Shown here: piece by piece, positions 34,019-39,731 of the stretch
Numbering within the stretch: the stretch's first letter is position 1
Layout: the number at the start of each line of letters is the position of its first letter
Assembly: GCA_016288005.1 (NCBI GenBank)
Contig: JAEEXY010000025.1
Coordinates: 1 to 39,731 of the forward strand
From: Lachnospiraceae bacterium
Lineage (GTDB): Bacteria > Bacillota > Clostridia > Lachnospirales > Lachnospiraceae
Length of the DNA: 39,731 nt
Reading direction: 5' to 3'
Notes under the pieces: model-generated
The model's database searches: none
Told to the model about the DNA's origin: nothing
Seen by the model: the letters and a program-made list of their open reading frames with translations, nothing else
Position numbers and translations under genes: made by a program

Positions 34019-35200
34019 GTGCGCCAGCTTCGCAAATACGTCGCCGCGTTCCTCGAAATTCTTAAAATATCCGTACGAAGCGGCCGCCGGCGAAAGAATG
34101 CAGGCCTTTCCCACAGGCGTCCTGCTCTTTGCCTCCGCCACCGCAGCCTTCAGATCCGCAACCGCCACGCAGTTCGGATACTGCTTCACATCCTCATATA
34201 TGCGGTATCCGGACTCATACATGAAAATGTAGTCCAGCTCCCCATGCTCACGGATAAAACCAACCAGAACATCGTAATCTATATGCCTGTCCATGCCTCC
34301 GATCAGCAGCGTGTGCACGTTCGGAACGCTCTTCGCCGCAGCGATCGTGGCCTCCGGTATCGTGGAGATCGAATCGTCGTAAAAATCTATGCCTCCCACA
34401 TTGCCGATATACTCGAGCCTATGGCGCAGTCCGGTAAATTCCGCGATCGAAGCGCGGAGCGCCGCGTCATCACAGCCATACAGATCCTTTGCGATGACAT
34501 ACGCGAAAAACGCGTTGATCTGGTTGTGTGAGCCCTTGAGCGCCATCTCAAAACGCGGTCCGCCCATGAACGGAATGATCCAGACCTTCGCGTCGGTCTT
34601 GATCTGCGGCACCTGGTCACCGACTATGAAATGATCGCCTGCCGTCTGCTTCAGCGTGATATTCTTTTTCGCCTCAAAGTAGCGCTCCTTTGTGCCGTAG
34701 CGGTCGAGATGGTCCTCGTAAATATTCAGCATCACGGCCACATGCGGCGAATAGTACGCATGCTCGAGCTGATGACAGCTCATCTCGAAAACTATGATCG
34801 AATCGGGCGTGATGTCGTCATAGATATCGAGGCACGGAACGCCGATATTGCCCACCAGGAAAACGGGCCTGCCGCTGCATTCCTTAAGGATGTGGTACAA
34901 CAGCGAGGATGTCGTGCTCTTGCCCTTCGTGCCTGTAATACCGATCGTCTGCGGAGCAAACTCCGAAAGGAACAGATCCGTCGCCGCGGTATATTTGTCG
35001 TTAAAATGATCTGTGGGGATACCCGGGCTCTTGATAATCACATCGTAAGCATCCTCATCAAGGTCACTCTGCTTTCCCTCAAAAACCTCAAGACTCGCCG
35101 GAGCGCAATGCGTCTCGATAAAACGCTTCGCCGACTTTCCCTCAAGCCCATAGCCCCAGATCAGGACTTTTTTATTATCGATCTTTTCCCTAATAGTCAT
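34007..35200 (-). CDS. murD: UDP-N-acetylmuramoyl-L-alanine:D-glutamate ligase (MurD-like)
   Basis: The 397-residue Mur ligase adds an amino acid to the peptidoglycan precursor in the cytoplasm. Visible motifs: N-terminal nucleotide-fold VLIWGYGLEGKSA, ATP-binding loop GITGTKGKSTTSSLL, NIYEDHLDRYGT, KGSHNQINAFFAYV, and FTGLRHRLEYIGNVGGIDFYDDSISTIPEA, whose last part includes DDSxxTxPxA typical of MurD. It is somewhat shorter than most MurD proteins (about 450). ATG 35200 follows GGGGG at 7 nt; the frame runs open to 35278 without a family match. Its promoter is at 35304-35332. Confidence 0.85.
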   Translation of the reverse strand: MTIREKIDNKKVLIWGYGLEGKSAKRFIETHCAPASLEVFEGKQSDLDEDAYDVIIKSPGIPTDHFNDKYTAATDLFLSEFAPQTIGITGTKGKSTTSSLLYHILKECSGRPVFLVGNIGVPCLDIYDDITPDSIIVFEMSCHQLEHAYYSPHVAVMLNIYEDHLDRYGTKERYFEAKKNITLKQTAGDHFIVGDQVPQIKTDAKVWIIPFMGGPRFEMALKGSHNQINAFFAYVIAKDLYGCDDAALRASIAEFTGLRHRLEYIGNVGGIDFYDDSISTIPEATIAAAKSVPNVHTLLIGGMDRHIDYDVLVGFIREHGELDYIFMYESGYRIYEDVKQYPNCVAVADLKAAVAEAKSRTPVGKACILSPAAASYGYFKNFEERGDVFAKLAHGNL

Positions 35201-35461
35201 GTCATTACCCCCGCCGTTCTCGTCACCGATCCCGGCCGGGCCGCGCAGTGCGGCTCCTTTACATATCCGAATTTGCATATCCGATCATGCATTGTCTTCC
35301 CTAATTCTATCACAACCTTCTCTCTCAGACAATTATTACTGATTCCCCCATCCCTCATTCAATTCAATGTGCAGGTACGTCGCCCACACGAGATCGCCTT
35401 TGGTTCGAATCCGAGAATAAATGATCTATAAGATCTTATGTCAGGCTATCAGTAAAAGAGA
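35201..35461. other. Non-coding stretch upstream of murD
   Basis: The region holds the murD promoter and leader, an isolated 12-bp palindrome ATAAGATCTTAT (35428-35439), and a T-arm-like segment (35399-35415, TTTGG-TTCGAAT-CCGAG). I see no gene here. No acceptor or anticodon arms match the T-arm-like piece, so it is at best a tRNA-end remnant. Confidence 0.5.
35304..35332 (-). promoter_or_regulatory. Promoter of murD
   Basis: TTGTCT (35327-35332), a 17-bp spacer and TAGAAT (35304-35309) on the minus strand predict a start near 35297, about 97 nt before the murD ATG. Confidence 0.6.
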
Positions 35462-35677
35462 TCGGAGTATTGTTACGGATGATATGAAAACGATAGTGAG
35501 CGACTGAGCTGCGCAAGCACTGTGCACGCTCGAAGGCGACCAATCTTCTCCAGAATGGCACCCTTATTGACTCGCTTCGCGCCTCAATAAGTATCGCCGG
35601 AAAAATCACCGGCTCAATCAGTGCGCAGCCCAGCGAAGGTAGCGAGCGTGTTTTCATTCACCGTGACAATACTCCGA
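35462..35677. repeat. 216-bp nested palindromic element (MITE-like or structured RNA)
   Basis: The ends are perfect inverted repeats TCGGAGTATTGT (35462-35473) and its complement (35666-35677). Complementarity continues inward with gaps for about 50 bp on each side (ATGAAAAC, GCTGCGC and others). The core holds further hairpins: CTTATTGA/TCAATAAG (35563-35570, 35584-35591) and GCCGG/CCGGC (35596-35600, 35609-35613). A 73-codon frame (35657-35436, -) covers most of it but follows the palindrome and resembles no protein I know, so I do not call it a gene. Confidence 0.75.
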
Positions 35678-35705
35678 CCGTAGTCCGATCGAAAGCCACA
35701 AAAAA

Positions 35706-35903
35706 TCATTCAATATCCAATTCCGGAGGCACATCGATCTCTTCACCGACGTACTTTCCGTTTTTCTTCCGCTGCTTCACGCATTCGGTCAGCAGATACT
35801 CTATCTGGCCGTTTACCGATCTGAAATCGTCCTCGGCCCATGCGGCGATAGCCTCATACAGCTTTTCCGAAAGGCGGAGCGGAACCTGTTTTTTTTCACC
35901 CAT
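35706..35903 (-). CDS. Arc-type ribbon-helix-helix DNA-binding protein
   Basis: The 65-residue protein begins with a short strand QVPLRLSEKLYEAIAAWAED, then FRSVNGQIEYLLTECVKQR, the strand-helix-helix layout of Arc/MetJ-type repressors; SVNGQIEYLL is the usual second-helix start. Such dimers bind paired palindromic half-sites. Its ATG overlaps the SPFH gene stop by one base (TGATG), so the two are translationally coupled. Two TGATATCA palindromes 11 bp apart sit on the operon promoter and are its likely operator. No toxin partner is adjacent, so an autoregulator of the SPFH gene is the simplest view. Confidence 0.88.
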   Translation of the reverse strand: MGEKKQVPLRLSEKLYEAIAAWAEDDFRSVNGQIEYLLTECVKQRKKNGKYVGEEIDVPPELDIE

Positions 35904-36913
35904 CAGTAGAGGCTGCCCGAATTAACTACAGGCTGCGCATCGTGGTTGCCGCAAAGAACCACGAGCAGGTTCGAAACCATGGCTGCCTTTCTTTCCTCGT
36001 CGAGCACTACGGTCTGCTTCTCGTTCAGTCTCTCGAGAGCCATCTCGACCATGCCAACAGCACCGTCAACGATCATCTTTCTCGCGTCGATGATTGCCGA
36101 TGCCTGCTGGCGCTGAAGCATTACGGACGCGATCTCGGGAGCGTACGCGAGGTATGTGATCCTGGCTTCGATGATCTCGAGGCCGGCGTCGTTGACCTTG
36201 CTCTGGATCTCATTCTTGATGCGCTCGGCAACAACCTCCGCGGAGCCTCTCAGGCTCCCCTCATCGGCCTGTCCATCGCCTGTGGTGTCGACATTCACAG
36301 CCACATCGTAAGGGTATATCCTGACGATATTGCGCAGGGCCGAATCACACTGGAGCGAGAGATATTCCTTATAGTTGTCTACGTTGAACACTGCCTTTGC
36401 GGTATCGACAACACGCCAGATCACCGCGATACCGATCTCCACGGGATTACCGAGGCAGTCGTTGATCTTCTGTCTGCCGTTGTTGAGCGTCATGGCCTTC
36501 AGCGATATTTTCTTTGAGAACATCTCGGGAGAAATGGCGGTGCTGCCGTCCGCGCCGAACTTAAGTCCGGGTATCGGTGACGCAGGTCCGCTCTCGCCGC
36601 TCTGTGCCAGTTTGGTGGATGCAGCGGGGTTTATGGCCGAGCAGAAAGGATTGACAAAGTAGAAACCGTCGCCCCTGATCGTGCCCTTATACTGACCGAA
36701 AAGCGTGAGCACAAGTGCCTCCTGAGGCTTTAAGATCCTCAGTCCCAGGAAAGGTATCCATCCGATGAATACGATAGCCAATCCAAGGAACAGAAGCATG
36801 GACTCTTCTGTCGCTCCGTAAACGATGCATGCTATGCCGCCTGCCATCAGCAGCAGTGTGAGCAGCAGTGCCGTCATTCCGTTTTTCTTTGTAGTGTATA
36901 TTTTCTCCGTCAT
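35903..36913 (-). CDS. SPFH/Band 7 domain membrane protein
   Basis: The 336-residue protein has two close hydrophobic segments at the N-terminus (residues about 12-32 and 37-60), forming a hairpin, then an SPFH domain (about 65-260: [59 protein letters not shown]) and a helical C-terminus ([20 protein letters not shown]). SPFH proteins scaffold membrane microdomains and often regulate proteases. GGAGG precedes the ATG. The pairing with a downstream ribbon-helix-helix gene is a recurrent arrangement in Firmicutes, as I recall it, with no defined role. A second SPFH protein is encoded at 38428-39731. Confidence 0.93.
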   Translation of the reverse strand: MTEKIYTTKKNGMTALLLTLLLMAGGIACIVYGATEESMLLFLGLAIVFIGWIPFLGLRILKPQEALVLTLFGQYKGTIRGDGFYFVNPFCSAINPAASTKLAQSGESGPASPIPGLKFGADGSTAISPEMFSKKISLKAMTLNNGRQKINDCLGNPVEIGIAVIWRVVDTAKAVFNVDNYKEYLSLQCDSALRNIVRIYPYDVAVNVDTTGDGQADEGSLRGSAEVVAERIKNEIQSKVNDAGLEIIEARITYLAYAPEIASVMLQRQQASAIIDARKMIVDGAVGMVEMALERLNEKQTVVLDEERKAAMVSNLLVVLCGNHDAQPVVNSGSLY

Positions 36914-36930
36914 TGAAGAACACCTCCTTT

Positions 36931-36949
36931 TGATATCATTATGATATCA
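36931..36949 (-). promoter_or_regulatory. Probable operator: two TGATATCA palindromes
   Basis: Perfect 8-bp palindromes at 36931-36938 and 36942-36949 are 11 bp apart centre to centre, one helical turn. One covers the -10 box, the other the start region. This is the form expected for co-operative binding by a ribbon-helix-helix dimer pair, here the product of 35706-35903. Confidence 0.65.
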
Positions 36950-36969
36950 TATAAAATCTTTTCTGTCAA
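36941..36969 (-). promoter_or_regulatory. Promoter of the SPFH/ribbon-helix-helix operon
   Basis: A perfect TTGACA (36964-36969), a 17-bp spacer and TATCAT (36941-36946) on the minus strand. The predicted start near 36934 gives a short leader with GGAGG at 36923-36929. Confidence 0.8.
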
Positions 36970-36982
36970 TATCCGTCCGTAT

Positions 36983-37009
36983 TAATAATCCGTCTCATCC
37001 GTCCGATAT
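36983..37009 (+). promoter_or_regulatory. Possible sigma-D (sigma-28)-type promoter of the EF-hand-like gene
   Basis: TAAT (36983-36986), a 15-bp spacer and TCCGATAT (37002-37009) differ by two bases from the Bacillus sigma-D consensus TAAA-N15-GCCGATAT. An overlapping TATAAT (37011-37016) has no -35 box. The gene start at 37132 would leave a leader of about 115 nt. Confidence 0.4.
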
Positions 37010-37131
37010 ATATAATACCGGAATACCCGTACTATGCTCTTTTACCGGTTAAAATGTCCGGGATATCATATTTGCGTGTGGAAAAGGATTTCCATACACT
37101 CTTTTGCATGTTCAGGGAAAGGAGACCCGAT

Positions 37132-38319
37132 ATGAAGATTGCAGGCAGCTCTATAGCTATGAATTCGGAACACCTCTACAGTGAGTCCAACACCTATGAT
37201 TCTCTCCAGCTCATTACCCGTTCGTCGGGCGCGCGCGAAGCAGCCGAAGCTTACGCGAAGCACCATGAAGGCAATACCGTTGCGGGACTGCGCGATTTCC
37301 AGAAGCAGGAGGAGCTCGACGCCGAACAGCGCCGCAAGGAGAACGAACAGAACAGCGTCCGCCACATGCTCGAGCGCATGCGCGAGGACAGGATGCGCCC
37401 CAACTTTGAGATCAGCGACGAGACCGATCTGCAGATCAAACTGCTCCGCAAGCTTCTGGCCGCTCTGAACGGCAAGGGCAAGCCCGAGCCCATCGATCTC
37501 GAAGAACTTGATCACGCGAAGGCGCTCGATCTGCGCAGCAGCAACATTAAAAAAGCTGATATGATAATGCAGATCCGCGGCGCGTCCGCAAGCTTTTCGG
37601 TATCTGCGGAAAAAGTTGCCGCGCTCAAGGTAGGCACGAACGTTTCGGGCACCACATGGCAGAAAATCACCGCAGTAAGCGCCATGCACAACGAGAGCGA
37701 GTACACTTCCTTCAGCACCACCGGTCTCGCATACACCGAGGACGGCCGAAAGATCGATTTCGGCGTGGAGCTCTCGATGTCACGTTCATTTACTGCCAAA
37801 TTCGAGTCGCTTACCGCAGAAAGCTATATAGTTACCGATCCCCTGATCATCAATATCGACAATAAATTCGCAGGTCTGTCCGACGTCAAGTTCAAGTTCG
37901 ATCTGGACAATGACGGCAAAAAGGAGGATATCTCCTTTGCCGGCGAAGGCAGCGGATTCCTGGCGCTCGACAAAAACGGAAACGGTACGATCGACAACGG
38001 CAGCGAGCTCTTCGGGACAGCCTCCGGCAACGGATTCGCGGATCTGGCAGCCTACGACGAAGACGGCAACGCATGGATAGATGAGAACGATTCGATCTAC
38101 TCGCAGCTTAAAGTCTGGACCAGAGACAAGGACGGCAACGACCGTCTCATAGACCTCAAGGAAGCCGATGTCGGAGCGATATATCTGGGCAGCGCGAGCA
38201 CCGAGTTCAGCCTCAAGGACGGCACGAATTCCACCCTCGGCGCGATCCGCAGGACCGGCATCTATCTTAGGGAATCAGGCGATGTCGGCACTATCCAGCA
38301 TGTGGATCTGGCTATGTAA
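37132..38319 (+). CDS. EF-hand-like (DxDxNG) calcium-binding-type protein, function unknown
   Basis: The 395-residue protein has a charged helical N-terminal third (residues about 40-135; many E, R, K, Q), a middle beta domain (about 165-260), and a C-terminal region with repeated acidic loops resembling EF-hand or dockerin loops: DLDNDGKKED, DKNGNGTIDNGSELFG, DEDGNAWIDENDSIY and DKDGNDRLIDLKE. Such loops bind calcium in related proteins. It ends with GTIQHVDLAM. No signal peptide is seen. ATG 37132 has AAGGAG 7 nt upstream, which rules out the longer frame from 37054. The gene is convergent with the flotillin-like gene and flanked by dispersed repeats. The role is unknown. Confidence 0.85.
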   Translation: MKIAGSSIAMNSEHLYSESNTYDSLQLITRSSGAREAAEAYAKHHEGNTVAGLRDFQKQEELDAEQRRKENEQNSVRHMLERMREDRMRPNFEISDETDLQIKLLRKLLAALNGKGKPEPIDLEELDHAKALDLRSSNIKKADMIMQIRGASASFSVSAEKVAALKVGTNVSGTTWQKITAVSAMHNESEYTSFSTTGLAYTEDGRKIDFGVELSMSRSFTAKFESLTAESYIVTDPLIINIDNKFAGLSDVKFKFDLDNDGKKEDISFAGEGSGFLALDKNGNGTIDNGSELFGTASGNGFADLAAYDEDGNAWIDENDSIYSQLKVWTRDKDGNDRLIDLKEADVGAIYLGSASTEFSLKDGTNSTLGAIRRTGIYLRESGDVGTIQHVDLAM

Positions 38320-38325
38320 ATCAAT

Positions 38326-38338
38326 GGTGCCTGTCACC
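38326..38338. repeat. 13-bp motif GGTGCCTGTCACC (copy 2)
   Basis: Identical to 18454-18466. It lies 6 bp after the EF-hand-like stop and 16 bp before the palindrome at 38355, so motif and palindrome occur together here. Confidence 0.75.
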
Positions 38339-38354
38339 ACCAACAAGACACGGG

Positions 38355-38417
38355 AAGACATGGGGACGGTTCTTTTGTCTGCGAAGTGCGCAGACAAAAG
38401 AACCGTCCCCATGTCTT
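38355..38417. repeat. Perfect palindrome with core GGGGACGGTTCTTTTGTC
   Basis: Arms at 38355-38383 and 38389-38417 are perfect 29-bp reverse complements around a 5-nt loop. The arms are nearly identical to those at 3647-3708: one C/T change in each arm, so pairing is kept. It lies between convergent genes and may serve as a two-way terminator. Confidence 0.9.
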
Positions 38418-38427
38418 GTAATATCCT

Positions 38428-39731
38428 TTATTCTGTCTTGATCGTTACGTTTCCGGCATTCTCCAGACCTGTCAGATTAACGTTCTTGTTAACCTTTGCG
38501 TCGTAGGTCTCGGCCTTCATGATCTCGGTGATATCAAAACCCGTAGTTTCCTTGATGGTCTCGATAGTCTTCGCGAGCACTGCGGGAACATATCCGCCCA
38601 TGGTGCCCACGCCGGTTTCGGAGCCGTTCGCGCCGTCGATGATGGTGATCTTATCGATAGCCGCAAGAGGCTCGGCAACAGCCTTAGCCATCTCGGGCAG
38701 CTTGTTGACGATCATCTCGGTCATGGCTGCCTGGCCGTACTTCTTCATAGCCTCAGCCTTCTTGTCGATAGCTTCAGCCTCGGCGATACCCTTTGCAGCG
38801 ATCGCTGCGGCCTCAGCCTCACCGACTGCCTTGATACCTTCGGCTTCCTTAAGCTTTGCGTACATCTCCGCCTCAGCTACTGCCTTGCGGGCATCAGCCT
38901 GCTTTTCCTGTTCGAACTTCTCGGCCTCAGCCTTCTTCATTCTCTCGAAGAGTTCAGCCTCTGCACGCTGCTGTCTCGCAAACTTCTCAGCCTCAGCCTT
39001 TTTCTTAACTTCGGCTTCGAGCTGCTGCTCCGTAACAGAAACTTCCTTCTGTTTTAACTCGATCTCACGTTCCTGACGCGCAATGTTCGCGTTAGCGGTC
39101 GTGATCTCGATGGTCTTACGCTGCTCTTCCTTCTGGATCTCGTAAGCGGCGTCTGCCTCAGCCTGCTTGATATCCGCAGCCTTTTTGAGCTCTGCCTGCT
39201 TGATGGCCAGCTCGTTCTGTCTCTCCGCGATAGCGGTCTCGGATGCGATCTTCGCGTCGTTCGCAAGCCTGCGGGCCTCAGCCTCCGCGATCGCAACTTC
39301 CTTGTCCGCGTTAGCCTTCGCGATCGATGCGTCTTTCTTGATCTTGGACATATTGTCCTGACCGAGCGCAACGATCAGACCGTTCTCATCCTCGATCTTC
39401 TGGATGTTGCAGGAAATGATCTCGATACCGAGAGCGTTCATGTCCATCTGTGCCTTGGTCTGAACCTCGTCACCGAACTTTTTGCGGTCCGTGCACAGCT
39501 CGCGCAGATCAACAGTACCGATGATCTCACGCATGTTGCCCTGCAGGGAGTCGGTCAGTGCCTGGCAGATCCTCTCCTCGTTCATGTTGAGGAAGTTCTT
39601 CATCGCGAGTTTGATACCGTCTTTGTCGGTCATGATCCTGACCTTCGCAACGGCATCGATATCAACACCGATGAAGTCCTGTGTGGGAATGTAGCCGCTG
39701 GTCTTGATATCAACAGTGATCTGTTTTGCCA
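38428..39731 (-). CDS. Flotillin-like SPFH protein, N-terminus outside the window
   Basis: The frame is open to the window edge, so the start is missing; about 434 residues are visible. The visible N-terminal end (YIPTQDFIGVDIDAVAKVRI) belongs to an SPFH domain. Then comes a long coiled coil rich in E, A, K and Q (from about NADKEVAIAEAEARRLANDA to EAEAAAIAAKGIAEAEAI), the flotillin hallmark, and a C-terminal tail with AMTEMIVNKLPEMAKAVAEP. Flotillins form oligomeric membrane scaffolds. Together with the 35903-36913 product this gives two SPFH proteins in 4 kb, separated by the EF-hand-like gene. It ends 10 bp from the palindrome at 38355-38417. Confidence 0.93.
   Translation of the reverse strand, partial: AKQITVDIKTSGYIPTQDFIGVDIDAVAKVRIMTDKDGIKLAMKNFLNMNEERICQALTDSLQGNMREIIGTVDLRELCTDRKKFGDEVQTKAQMDMNALGIEIISCNIQKIEDENGLIVALGQDNMSKIKKDASIAKANADKEVAIAEAEARRLANDAKIASETAIAERQNELAIKQAELKKAADIKQAEADAAYEIQKEEQRKTIEITTANANIARQEREIELKQKEVSVTEQQLEAEVKKKAEAEKFARQQRAEAELFERMKKAEAEKFEQEKQADARKAVAEAEMYAKLKEAEGIKAVGEAEAAAIAAKGIAEAEAIDKKAEAMKKYGQAAMTEMIVNKLPEMAKAVAEPLAAIDKITIIDGANGSETGVGTMGGYVPAVLAKTIETIKETTGFDITEIMKAETYDAKVNKNVNLTGLENAGNVTIKTE

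Noticed and set aside
35399-35415. tRNA-like T arm (TTTGG-TTCGAAT-CCGAG)
   Set aside because: No acceptor, D or anticodon arm can be folded at the right distances and there is no CCA end. At most a fragment left by an integration event.
35436-35657. 73-codon minus-strand frame as a small gene
   Set aside because: It follows the palindromic element, has no convincing ribosome binding site and resembles no protein family I know.

Overview
The window looks like a chromosomal segment of a Gram-positive anaerobe of the Bacillota, class Clostridia, most likely a Lachnospiraceae-type gut or rumen bacterium (inferred from gene families and operon order, not from a marker-gene search). Supporting signs are AGGAGG-type ribosome binding sites at nearly every gene, sigma-A-type promoters, an oxygen-sensitive acyl-CoA dehydratase activase, YesM/AraC-type two-component sugar regulation, single-lipobox lipoproteins, and the Firmicute order rimP-nusA-ylxR-ylxQ-infB-rbfA-nrnA-truB-ribF-rpsO-pnp. 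No rRNA, tRNA, CRISPR array or insertion-sequence transposase was found.

Layout. 1-3635: 3' part of a giant 2-hydroxyacyl-CoA dehydratase activase-like protein (+). 3724-7025: sugar ABC importer without ATPase (solute-binding lipoprotein and two permeases, -), divergent from 7247-10500, a sensor kinase and AraC-type response regulator that probably control it. 10469-12449: a MobA-like/ModE-like fusion and a DUF4037 protein (-). 12588-14279: chemoreceptor (-). 14543-31577: the translation/RNA superoperon on the minus strand, read from rimP (31577) down to pnp (14543). It is split by plus-strand cargo: a CotH-kinase lipoprotein and an AT-rich two-gene module (21496-22690) between ribF and rpsO, and a CapA-type gene between rpsO and pnp. 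31730-35200: murD, a second CapA-type protein and an exported protein of unknown function (-). 35201-35705: a non-coding stretch with a 216-bp palindromic element. 35706-36913: SPFH membrane protein plus ribbon-helix-helix regulator. 37132-38319: EF-hand-like protein (+). 38428-39731: flotillin-like protein (-), cut by the window edge.

Points of most interest: (1) the AT-rich pair at 21496-22690, an uncharacterised protein overlapping a DUF6036/AbiEii-like nucleotidyltransferase, which resembles a toxin-antitoxin or defence module and abuts a RibF that has lost its riboflavin kinase half; (2) an 81-nt near-perfect hairpin starting at the predicted +1 of pnp; (3) two near-identical perfect palindromes in convergent intergenic gaps, linked with a 13-bp motif that recurs elsewhere; (4) a 216-bp nested palindrome upstream of murD; (5) an 11-bp-phased pair of TGATATCA palindromes on the -10 box of the SPFH/ribbon-helix-helix operon; (6) a sensor-kinase gene whose promoter predicts a leaderless mRNA.
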